This document shows positions 7,678 to 15,117 of a stretch of 64,000 bases of DNA, piece by piece. Each line of letters opens with the position of its first letter. Position 1 is the stretch's first letter. A model generated the notes under the pieces. It did not search any database. It saw only the letters and a program-made list of their open reading frames with translations, and was not told the origin of the DNA. A program made the translations under genes and the position numbers. This DNA comes from Mesorhizobium shangrilense (GTDB lineage: Bacteria > Pseudomonadota > Alphaproteobacteria > Rhizobiales > Rhizobiaceae). Location of the stretch: positions 2,113,501 to 2,177,500 of the forward strand of contig NZ_JAQGPN010000001.1 of assembly GCF_028826155.1 (NCBI RefSeq). The letters are read 5' to 3'.

Positions 7678-8628
7678 AATAGCCCCTGCGGCGTTGTCAG
7701 TGAACATATCGCCGACACGAACGTAACGGGCGAGCATGGCCTCGGATGCGTGACGTGTGGTGCGTCGGATGGATAGCGTGCTGACACCCGCAATCACGGC
7801 GCTCGTGGCGAGACCCGCACGGAGGCTGTGCCCGCTGTAGGCGTTGGGGTCGAAGCCCGCTGCCGCTGCCCTTTCCTTCACGATGATCGAAACGGCCTCG
7901 CCGGAAAGGCGCTGATCGGCAACATGACCGTGGCGATTGATACCACGGAAGATCGGCCCGGCTTCGATCTTTGCATGATCCAGCCAGTCGGCCAGATGCT
8001 TGACGGGGCACCAGCGTGAGCGACCGAAGGGGATACCGATCTTGCAGCCCCGCGCCTCCTGATCGGTCTTCGACCTGGGCAGCGTCACGACAATGCCTTG
8101 CCGCACATGCTCTATGTCGGCCACATCGAGGCCAATCGCCTCACTTCGACGGAAGGCTCCTGCGAACCCGAGCAGGAGTAGCGCCTTGTCGCGCATGTCC
8201 TTGGTGCTGTTGCCCATGCACTCCAGCATCTGAAACAGGTCTTCCCGCAACACTGGCTTCGCTTCCCTGCTTGCGGTGCCGAGTGTTCTCTTTATCCCCC
8301 GCATTGTGGCCCGCACGATTTCGGGTTTCGTCGGGTTCGGTGCTCCGATGGCCTCATGCGCCTTTGACAGCGCCGTGACGCGCCGCACGATGGTTGCAGT
8401 TTTGTGGGTGCTGGACAGGTGCGCAAGGTAGGCGGCGATGATCTCGGGAGAGGTCGGGATGGTCCCGCCCCACGCCTCGAATTGTGCAATGTCGTGCTGG
8501 TATCCACGCTTCGTCCCATCGGACAGTGACGCGCTGATCAACCGTTGCACATCTACCGGCAGGATGCTCGGCGTCATGTTGCCGGTCGGGACCACGGTAA
8601 CGGCGGCGCTGTTGTGCTCAACGAACAT
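7672..8628 (-). CDS. Tyrosine-type site-specific recombinase
   Basis: The product has 318 residues and is complete. A SAM-like N-terminal core-binding domain (SLSDGTKRGYQHDIAQFEAW) precedes the catalytic domain. That domain has the first Arg in GFAGAFRRSEAIGLDVADI, Lys near LPRSKTDQE, the HSLRAGL box, RHAS and the nucleophile Tyr in LARYVRVGD. The ATG at 8628 is chosen over the TTG at 8646 because GGAG lies 7 nt upstream. It overlaps the 3' end of the RarA-tail-like gene, so the two are coupled. It is distinct from the left-edge integrase. It may move a nested element or resolve dimers. The family is certain; its site is unknown. Confidence 0.9.
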   Translation of the reverse strand: MFVEHNSAAVTVVPTGNMTPSILPVDVQRLISASLSDGTKRGYQHDIAQFEAWGGTIPTSPEIIAAYLAHLSSTHKTATIVRRVTALSKAHEAIGAPNPTKPEIVRATMRGIKRTLGTASREAKPVLREDLFQMLECMGNSTKDMRDKALLLLGFAGAFRRSEAIGLDVADIEHVRQGIVVTLPRSKTDQEARGCKIGIPFGRSRWCPVKHLADWLDHAKIEAGPIFRGINRHGHVADQRLSGEAVSIIVKERAAAAGFDPNAYSGHSLRAGLATSAVIAGVSTLSIRRTTRHASEAMLARYVRVGDMFTDNAAGAIL

Positions 8629-9688
8629 TTGCACGCTCCATGTCAATCGTCGGGAGGTCGGCTCGGATCATATCGAGAAACCCGGCAGGATCGGAGAGCT
8701 TCATGTTGTGGTAGCCGCTGTCCGCGAGCCAGCGCAGCGTCATGGCGCAAGGCCACTCGACACGCTGCCTGACCAGACCACCCTCGATCCTGAAAAGCCC
8801 ACCGGCCAGAACGGTGAGACGGCGCTCGGCAGGAAAGTATCTGCGCAACCAGCGCCCGGTTCTCGTATTCCGTTTCAGGAACCGAGAGAGTGCCGACTTC
8901 CCTTCCCACGAGAACGCATCGTAGCAGTAGGTCGGGATGCCCGAGGGCCCGATCACCACAGGAGGAAACTCGTCGTCTTGGGCAGGAAGAACGCCGGACG
9001 GCAAGGCAAGGGTCAGCAGCGGTAGCAAGAGCGGAAGGGCTTCCCTCGTGCGGCGAAAGCCCTGCTCGGCCAGCGCCACTATGTCATGCTCGACACCCGC
9101 CTCACGCATCGCCGCGAATGTTGCACCGGCATCTGCGGCTTTCCCCTCGACCCTTCCTGTCCACCGGACGCCACTGGCGTTCAGGGCGGCTCCAGCGAGG
9201 CCCAGAAGCGCGCCGCGCTCCCGGATGCGGGAAAGGTGCTCCGAGAGGTCAGCGCCCTCCTGCGAGGCCCGTAGCTCGTCAAGCTCATGATGGTGACTGA
9301 TGGTCAGGAACATGTCGTCGGTCGCCCTGCACTTCCTCGCCTCACACATTCGCGTAACGACCCGAGCAGCTACCGGCCACTCACCACCGTGCTGCTGTCG
9401 GACGGACTTGCCCGAGGCCGCCATGACCAGCCTGACGCAATCAAGATCGCCAAGGCCGACATCCTCGAACACGATCCCGGCCAATCGCCTCCACAGCTTT
9501 GCCGGGTCGGACTTCAAGAGGGTTGCGGCGGCGCGTAGCCCGAAAATGATGTCGCCGCGCCGCACCGACTTTTGCAGGACGCTCGCCGCCACCCACGACG
9601 ACACCGGCAGAGGCTCGACGGTCGGAACCTCATAGTCGGAGACCAGAGGTTGGAGGGCGGGGTCGGTGGTGATCAGATCGAAGTGCAT
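8618..9688 (-). CDS. RarA/MgsA C-terminal-domain-like protein without the ATPase core
   Basis: The product has 356 residues. The ATG at 9688 has GGGAG 7 nt upstream; the upstream in-frame start looks spurious. Residues about 35-95 (LQKSVRRGD...DPAKLWRRL...FEDVGLGDLD) closely follow the tetramerisation/clamp-loader tail of RarA/MgsA (S-x-x-KSVRG...DP...RR...EDVG.AD). No Walker A or B motif precedes it, so this is the tail domain alone plus about 250 residues of unassigned, mainly helical sequence. Its last 11 nt overlap the tyrosine recombinase start, implying a joint role, perhaps in recombination at stalled forks or in element replication. That role is inference. Confidence 0.65.
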   Translation of the reverse strand: MHFDLITTDPALQPLVSDYEVPTVEPLPVSSWVAASVLQKSVRRGDIIFGLRAAATLLKSDPAKLWRRLAGIVFEDVGLGDLDCVRLVMAASGKSVRQQHGGEWPVAARVVTRMCEARKCRATDDMFLTISHHHELDELRASQEGADLSEHLSRIRERGALLGLAGAALNASGVRWTGRVEGKAADAGATFAAMREAGVEHDIVALAEQGFRRTREALPLLLPLLTLALPSGVLPAQDDEFPPVVIGPSGIPTYCYDAFSWEGKSALSRFLKRNTRTGRWLRRYFPAERRLTVLAGGLFRIEGGLVRQRVEWPCAMTLRWLADSGYHNMKLSDPAGFLDMIRADLPTIDMERANVR

Positions 9689-9971
9689 GGCGTAGCTCCC
9701 GAGGACTGGGAGGGCCGAACATCGACCCCGCTTGAAAGCGTGGGGAGCAACGCGAGTGCATGCGAACAATAAAAATCAGCGTCGCGGCGCTATCCGCTTG
9801 ATTGGTTAACCTTGGATCGACTTTTGCGGATTGGGCGGAACGCTTGTGCCAGTGCCGTTTACGCGGACTTCACCCGCAGCGTGTTTCCGTCAGACCAGCA
9901 TAAACTTTTCGGAAATGGTCATGCCTCGAACAGTATCGCCACTTTTGGTCACAGCCATCGCGCCGGGTACC

Positions 9972-10292
9972 ATGAAACTCATATACGCAGTCATGGCCCT
10001 GCTGGCGGTCGCTCCCGCATGGGCAAGCGACATCCCACGCTATGACCCGCCAAGATACTGCAAATCCGTTTCCGACTTTGGCGGCGGCGGCGCGATGATC
10101 TACAACGGATGCATCCAGATGGAACAAGAGGCTTACGATAGCCTCAAGCGCATCTGGAATGGATTGCCTTCAAAGACAAAGCACTACTGCGATGAGGTCG
10201 CCCGTTTTGGCGACCGTTCCTATGCCATTCTAAAAGGCTGCATCGACATGGAAAGTGATGCGGCCTCCAGCACGCCGGGGTTTAGGTTCTGA
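9972..10292 (+). CDS. Small exported protein with paired cysteine repeats
   Basis: The product has 106 residues. The ATG at 9972 begins a signal peptide (MKLIYAVMALLAVAPAWAS). The mature part carries two similar units, YCKSVSDFG...YNGCIQMEQEAY and YCDEVARFG...LKGCIDMES, each with two cysteines spaced alike. Each probably forms a disulphide-linked helical hairpin in the periplasm. I recognise this repeat from small hypothetical proteins in alphaproteobacteria but know no function. The stop overlaps the start of the next exported protein (TGATG), so it is the first gene of a three-gene unit with the PD-(D/E)XK-like gene. Confidence 0.7.
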   Translation: MKLIYAVMALLAVAPAWASDIPRYDPPRYCKSVSDFGGGGAMIYNGCIQMEQEAYDSLKRIWNGLPSKTKHYCDEVARFGDRSYAILKGCIDMESDAASSTPGFRF

Positions 10293-10621
10293 TGATACGC
10301 ATGCTCGCAGCCATCCCGTTCCTGCTCACCCCCTTGGTTGCTGGAGCGAGTGAACCCGTGGTCGTCAGCTGCAACTTCGAGCGAATGCCCCCGATGCTTT
10401 TGACGTTTCGTGGAGGTATGGGAGCCAACGACAATACACTCCAGATTGGTCAGACACCCCCAGTTCCCCTGAGCGTCGGTTCGAGCATGATGCTCGCTTC
10501 CTACGGAGCGCAGGAGTTCTCGTTCTCCCTACGTCTCCCTGCCAACGTCTCGGTAAGCGCGCCCGGCCAAGACACCAAGACATTTTACGGAGAGTGCATC
10601 AGTTCGTTGCAACCCGGGTGA
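10292..10621 (+). CDS. Small exported protein of unknown function
   Basis: The product has 109 residues. The ATG shares its A with the previous stop codon. An N-terminal signal peptide (MIRMLAAIPFLLTPLVAGAS) precedes a short beta-rich domain with two cysteines (SCNFERM and YGECISS) near its ends, suggesting one disulphide. No family is recognised. It sits between another small exported protein and a nuclease-like gene, and the transcription unit probably continues into the latter 17 nt downstream. Confidence 0.6.
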   Translation: MIRMLAAIPFLLTPLVAGASEPVVVSCNFERMPPMLLTFRGGMGANDNTLQIGQTPPVPLSVGSSMMLASYGAQEFSFSLRLPANVSVSAPGQDTKTFYGECISSLQPG

Positions 10622-10638
10622 GCGGAACAAGGACTTCG

Positions 10639-11217
10639 ATGCCGAACGTCAAGATCACAGAAAAGCAACTCGACATCGCCTTCGCGGACATGCTGAACGG
10701 GAATGAGGCATTTCGCGACTGGGTGCTGTCAGGATCGAAATTCGCGCATCTGCGTCCCAACCTTCGGCTGCTAACGGAGGAACTGAGCAAGTCCCGCCGA
10801 ATGCCTGCTCACAGTTGGCGGCACGTCTGGTGCGTCATGCCCGATGGCACAGAAGGCGAGACCGACATCTTCACGGTCTTCGAGGCAAGCGACGGCTACA
10901 GGTTCGCTCTGCACTTCGAGAACAAGCCCCCTCACGGCATTCTGCGACCCAATCAGGGCGACGCCTACCCGAAGCGGGCCGAGTTCCTGTCCGGCCATCC
11001 TAGATACCTGCGCTACGAAGGATGGGAGACGGCGATCATCGCTCCACAGGCGTTCATCAGCCGCTACGCCGACGAGTGCCGTCCTTTCGACCGGACGATC
11101 ACCTATGAGGCCATAGCCGAGTGGATACCGCTGTTCGGGCAAGCTCTGGCTGGAGCGGGCGCGTCATCTCGCCCCGCCATCGCTACGGGCGCGTCTATTG
11201 TCAGCCTCCCAAGCTAG
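10639..11217 (+). CDS. PD-(D/E)XK-superfamily nuclease-like protein
   Basis: The product has 192 residues. The ATG at 10639 follows AAGGA by 5 nt. After a helical N-terminus (EKQLDIAFADMLNGNEAFRD) comes EGETDIFTVFEASDGYRF, then ALHFENKPP and a downstream Q in RPNQGDAYPKR. This is the E..D...ExK...Q layout of PD-(D/E)XK nucleases, with D of ETDI and E/K of ENK as metal ligands. It is cytoplasmic and has no membrane part. Its grouping with two small exported proteins is odd for a restriction enzyme. No methyltransferase is nearby, so it is either a standalone defence nuclease or a DNA-processing enzyme of the island. Confidence 0.65.
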   Translation: MPNVKITEKQLDIAFADMLNGNEAFRDWVLSGSKFAHLRPNLRLLTEELSKSRRMPAHSWRHVWCVMPDGTEGETDIFTVFEASDGYRFALHFENKPPHGILRPNQGDAYPKRAEFLSGHPRYLRYEGWETAIIAPQAFISRYADECRPFDRTITYEAIAEWIPLFGQALAGAGASSRPAIATGASIVSLPS

Positions 11218-11403
11218 GTGGTCTTCGAGCGCGGCATTTTCCGCAAGGAAGATCACGAGCCGGTAGATTGGATCAGCTTGTGAAATTGATTTCACAACTG
11301 GGTTAGGATCATTTGCGGGAGAGCTATCGCCGAAGGGCAGCATCAATTGCTGCTTGCTGTCTCCAGCCTGCAAATGTCGCTCGTGAGCGTACCTGTCTTT
11401 CAT
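11164..11403 (-). CDS. Possible 79-aa protein antisense to the end of the nuclease-like gene
   Basis: The minus-strand frame from an ATG at 11403 gives a protein-like sequence (DSKQQLMLPFGDSSPANDPN, then PIYRLVIFLAENAALEDHLA) with natural composition. It would fill an otherwise empty gap of 370 nt. It overlaps the last 54 nt of the PD-(D/E)XK-like gene on the other strand and ends 5' of it. No family is recognised and no strong ribosome site is seen, so it is reported as possible only. Confidence 0.4.
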   Translation of the reverse strand: MKDRYAHERHLQAGDSKQQLMLPFGDSSPANDPNPVVKSISQADPIYRLVIFLAENAALEDHLAWEADNRRARSDGGAR

Positions 11404-11585
11404 GGACAAGGACATGCTATTCGGGACGATCGCCATCGAGCGCAAGCCCTTGTTCTCTTAAGGGTTGCGTATTTAGTCTACTATCGAAGCCCGTATCGGC
11501 GGCCATGTCGTTTCTGTCGTTGCGTGTCTCCGCTACAGCCCGCCTTGTCCCGCGAAGCCGTGGACGCTGACTTGTCTGGTCCGGC

Positions 11586-12671
11586 CTACATCTGGTCGCC
11601 AAGTTGATCTTTGAGGGTGGCAGCGGCCTTAGCTTCCACCGCGCTTTGAACTTCCAGTTTGTGGAACCGCTGCTCCATCTTCTCCACCCATTCGCGATCA
11701 TGGTCCCGGACTATCTCGCGAAGGTGCTGGGGGAGGTTCGGGAAATAGAAATGCGGATTGCGCGTGACCACTCGAACGAAATGCCGCTCGTCGCCATCAT
11801 CTTCGAGACCAGCGACCAGATGGCCGTCTCCGTCTTCCAGCAAAGACCGGATCAACTCCCCCTTTGTCGCGGGAATATGCTCGCCGTCACCATACTGCCG
11901 CTCATGCTGGTAGTAGCGTGCGTCTTGGGAAAAACGGTGATCGTCCATCGTCGGGTTGCAGATGCGGTGACGCTGTTTCGCGGTGTAGATGCCAGCCGGG
12001 AAATCCAATTGTGGATAGCCCCATAGCGAGGAGACCGAGAAGGCAATGAAGTTCGCATGAAGGTTCTTCACCGACGGTGCGGGGATGTAGCCCTGCGACA
12101 TCAGCGCGGGAGAGACGGAACCGGAGTGAAACCGATTTCCCGCGATGATCTCGTCATCCGACCACCCGTTGGGTCTGCGCTTACGTATCGCGCTGAGAGA
12201 AACGCCTTGCTGCTTCGCCAGTTGCGCGGTGGAGTAGGTCTGCCCCGTCTTCGAGCAGATGTAGATGAGACTGTCCGACTTGTTGGAGTTCTGGGTTGCC
12301 TTGTCTGCCCATCGCACCTTGTGCCGCGCATACTCGGGGTCGGTGTTGTCGATCCTATCGACCGTCATTCCTTTCTGGGGCATCGGTCCCATGATGGACA
12401 GGAAGCTGTCGAACTTTTTGAACTCGGGGTGGACAACCGCCCCCTTCGCCTTCACCCGGCTGAGCATGTTCTTGTGGCAGCTTTCCTCGGCTTTGTATTT
12501 GGTCCGGAGCTGCGTCTTCGTCAGGGTCTGGAGGTCGGCGATGAAATCGTCACTGTGTGCAGCGTTGGGGATTTTCGCAGGAGCGGGAATAGGATTGACG
12601 GGGCTACTCCTGAGGGGGAATTCCGCCTTGTGAGAAAACGTGCCGCACTCGGTGTTTGCTGATTTCGACAT
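11586..12671 (-). CDS. HNH/AP2-like homing-type DNA-binding protein
   Basis: The product has 361 residues. The ATG at 12671 has AAAGGAT about 11 nt upstream; the longer frame to 12791 looks unnatural. Residues about 95-145 contain MTVDRIDNTDPEYARHKVRW followed by ADKATQNSNKSDS. This is the DRI.n...Y...NvRWA...Q..N signature of phage-type HNH and AP2-associated homing proteins. It is followed by a small helix-turn-helix-like repeat (STAQLAKQQGVSLSAIRKRR, a NUMOD/IENR-like motif). The C-terminal third is an acidic helical region (EWVEKMEQRFHKLEVQS). It may be a mobile endonuclease or a sequence-specific regulator. It is the last intact gene before decayed sequence at the island edge. Confidence 0.65.
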   Translation of the reverse strand: MSKSANTECGTFSHKAEFPLRSSPVNPIPAPAKIPNAAHSDDFIADLQTLTKTQLRTKYKAEESCHKNMLSRVKAKGAVVHPEFKKFDSFLSIMGPMPQKGMTVDRIDNTDPEYARHKVRWADKATQNSNKSDSLIYICSKTGQTYSTAQLAKQQGVSLSAIRKRRPNGWSDDEIIAGNRFHSGSVSPALMSQGYIPAPSVKNLHANFIAFSVSSLWGYPQLDFPAGIYTAKQRHRICNPTMDDHRFSQDARYYQHERQYGDGEHIPATKGELIRSLLEDGDGHLVAGLEDDGDERHFVRVVTRNPHFYFPNLPQHLREIVRDHDREWVEKMEQRFHKLEVQSAVEAKAAATLKDQLGDQM

Positions 12672-13017
12672 GGCGCATTCGATCCTTTCGAGTTGTGATC
12701 GGATGCGAAATGCGGTATCCATAGACCCGCTCGTAGCTGAGCATCCAACCAGTTTGACCGTCACCCTTTGCCGAGGGGGACGGTCTTTCATTTTAGGGGT
12801 GGGGTGCGGTTAACTTACAAGCGTCGAACGTTCGGGCGGGGCAGCTAGTAGCCCGGTAGCATCTGTGCAAGAACGCTCCGATGGTAGGTCGCGAGCGGCG
12901 CTTGCGGTTAGCAGACGCTAGAAAATCCCTTGTGGGTTCAATGAGGGGTTTTAGTTCGGTTAGCAGGTGTAAGGGGTTGAGTTCTCTGGATTGTGCCCGA
13001 TCCTCCGGGCCCACCAG

Positions 13018-13092
13018 TTTCACAATTCGTGACCGCGCCCTGTTCGATCTCGCAATCGACAGCAAGCTTCGCGGCTACGACCTGGTCAAGAT
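13018..13092 (+). pseudogene. Fragment of a tyrosine integrase N-terminal region
   Basis: The plus-strand frame reads TIRDRALFDLAIDSKLRGYD. This closely resembles the RDLALFNLAIDSKLRGCDLV block that follows the N-terminal arm of a large family of alphaproteobacterial phage integrases. Nothing before or after it in frame belongs to that family, so only about 25 codons survive. It marks a past insertion at this junction. Confidence 0.65.
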
Positions 13093-13526
13093 CGGTGACG
13101 CTGCCCCCAGTTTCTATCCAGTTCTGAGTTCGTTTTCCGCGATGGTTTTGGCCTGTTCGGCGGGTGAAGCGACGGGTGAGACGCTCTACGTCGACGGGGC
13201 CACCGCATCATGGACGAGCAAGCGCCGGCGATGGTCGCCGTGCTTGAACGTCCGTTCCTGAAGTTTCAGGAGCGGGAAGCTGACGGTCGGCTCACGGCCC
13301 CAAGGCTGCCGGGCCTCAATGCGCCCGTTAACTGCCGGGTGCGTTTTCGGGCGAGACGTGACAAAACCGGACGTGGAGCGCGGGATGACTTTTTGGGCCG
13401 GGTTCTCCCCATGGCCTATAGACGATTATCGAGACGTCGCCGCGAGGTTCGCGGGCGACCTCCTAGGCTGCGAGGTGGACTTGCTCATGCCGTGAAACAT
13501 CCGCCGCCGCACCGTCGCTCGCTCAT

Positions 13527-13558
13527 CGGCCTCACTCCCGGCCTCACTCCCGGCCTCA
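13527..13558. repeat. 12-bp tandem repeat, about 2.7 units
   Basis: The unit CGGCCTCACTCC starts at 13527 and 13539, with a third partial copy from 13551. The spacing keeps the reading frame, but no supported gene covers it. It lies inside the decayed junction. Confidence 0.7.
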
Positions 13559-13796
13559 AGAGCACGCTCGAAGCCATAGGGTTGCGAACCGTTGCGTCGT
13601 GCGCGTCGCCAGCTTTGCCGAGCCCGACCCATCAATGTTGCGCGGGAAGGACACTTCGGTTGGACGAGCAGGTGGTGACAAATCGGCCACACGACGCGGT
13701 TGCTTGTATTCACTACGTCAGTATCGCTTGCAGCATCTTGGGTCATACTTCACTTTGAAGGTGATCGGTATCTCAGATCCGAAAGGACTGGAAGCT

Positions 13797-14600
13797 TTGA
13801 TCAAGATTGGCCTCAGCTTGGCTGCTGCAACCGTGTTGCTTGCGACGCGCGCCTGGTCAGCCGACGATTTGCGGGTGGATCAGGCGCCGCCGACCGACGT
13901 CGACGTTGTCATCGAACTCGGCCTCGGCGGCATCATTCGGCCTGAATATGAAGGCTCGGAGGATTATGAGGTCTTTCCGTGGCCATTGATCGGCTTCGGC
14001 TATCTCGTCATCCCCGGCCTGTTTGCAATCGGCAGCCCAGAGGCTCAGGCTGGCGGATTCGCGGTCGGCCCCTCCTTCAACTACAGCTCTGATCGGGACT
14101 TCAACGATGATCCCGACCTGGTCGGGCTTGATGATGTTGACGCTGCATTCGAAGCTGGTTTGCGGGCCAGCTATGAATGGACCAATGCCGAGATTTGGGG
14201 CGAGGCTCGCTATGCTTTCGGCGGCGCTGAAGGCGTCGTCGGTGAGTTCGGCGTCAACGCGGTAGCCCGACCCACACCCGAGCTCGAGCTGAAACTAGGG
14301 CCTTTCGCGACAGCTGCCTCGGCCGACTATCTGGGCACCTATTTCGGAGTTTCGGCTCAAGAATCGGCAAACACAGGCTTCAGAGTTGACGCCTTTGATC
14401 CAGACGGTGGTTTCAAGAGCGTGGGCATCAAAGGAGTTGCAAGATACGAGTTTCGGCCGACCTGGTTTTTGAACGCCGAGGCAACGTACAGTCGGCTTGT
14501 GGGAGACGCTGCTGATTCGCCGATTGTCAAGGCTGGCACAGAAGACCAATTCAGTTTCGGGTTGGGTATCTCGAAGAGGTTTTCGTTCGATCTGTTCTAA
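13797..14600 (+). CDS. MipA/OmpV-family outer-membrane protein
   Basis: The product has about 267 residues. A TTG at 13797 is proposed as start because AAGGA lies 12 nt upstream and it directly begins a signal peptide (IKIGLSLAAATVLLATRAWS). A GTG at 13761 is the alternative. The mature protein has alternating amphipathic strands: VIELGLGGIIRPEYEGSEDY is the hallmark N-terminal strand of MipA/OmpV barrels, and the C-terminus ends in an aromatic (RFSFDLF), as for barrel proteins. The barrel sits in the outer membrane. MipA of E. coli scaffolds a murein synthase and hydrolase, while others are porin-like, so the exact role is open. It lies alone at the island edge. Confidence 0.85.
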   Translation: MIKIGLSLAAATVLLATRAWSADDLRVDQAPPTDVDVVIELGLGGIIRPEYEGSEDYEVFPWPLIGFGYLVIPGLFAIGSPEAQAGGFAVGPSFNYSSDRDFNDDPDLVGLDDVDAAFEAGLRASYEWTNAEIWGEARYAFGGAEGVVGEFGVNAVARPTPELELKLGPFATAASADYLGTYFGVSAQESANTGFRVDAFDPDGGFKSVGIKGVARYEFRPTWFLNAEATYSRLVGDAADSPIVKAGTEDQFSFGLGISKRFSFDLF

Positions 14601-15117
14601 GCCTTGTCCCGCAGGCCTGCTGTGTAAAATGGCGCTGGCGACGCGTCGTTGCGGAACAGTGCAAATCCGCTCCCGAGAGCTGAAATCCGGAGACTCTGCT
14701 CCGGCGGGCTGAGAGGCTGTAATCCGTATCCATGAACCTCATGCAGGCCGCCGTCGGCTTGCTCTGGAAAATGCGACCGACCCGACGCTGCAGCCAAGTG
14801 TCTGCTTCTGAACAACGGCAACGAACGTCATGGCGTTCGACTTGAGGTCGGCGACGGAACGGTCGCTTCTCAAAATATGACCCCGTAAGCTGCCCGTTCG
14901 TTCTCGGCCCCATCTTGGACGACTAGCCTTGTTTTGCCGACGCCCGGAAGCAGACATTAGGGCCAACCTAAGGGTGCGTTCCGGAGCGGACATTGGTGAC
15001 CGTCCCGGTCCGACACAGACATTGCCTTGCTAACAAGGTTCCTGAAGGAATAGGTTGCTCTGACAAAATATTGTCGGTCGCGATATTCCTCCGGCTCCCG
15101 CCTCTGTTCGTTCTCAA
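14601..15117. other. Intergenic region, no gene recognised
   Basis: There are 517 nt between the MipA-like gene and the amidase. Short open frames on both strands have unnatural composition. No tRNA, insertion-sequence ends or strong terminator was seen. The amidase promoter should lie at its right end. Confidence 0.5.

Larger units (their letters stand above)
12672..13796. other. Decayed junction between island and chromosome, no intact gene
   Basis: This stretch of about 1.1 kb holds remnants only: an integrase scrap near 13018-13092, a possible short-chain-dehydrogenase tail (TGETLYVDGA) near 13170-13202, and a 12-bp tandem repeat at 13527-13558. An imperfect hairpin (GCCCG-ATCCTC-CGGGC inside CTGG...CCAG) lies just before the integrase scrap. 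Open frames here have random-looking composition. Confidence 0.6.

Noticed and set aside
12996..13021. tRNA 3'-end-like sequence (CCTCCGGGCCCACCA)
   Set aside because: The T-loop consensus GTTCRA is missing and no anticodon arm can be built upstream, so it is not called as a tRNA; it is kept only as a possible attachment scar in the findings.
13210..13758. 182-aa plus-strand frame in the decayed junction
   Set aside because: Arg/Pro-rich, contains the tandem repeat, no family pattern and no ribosome site.
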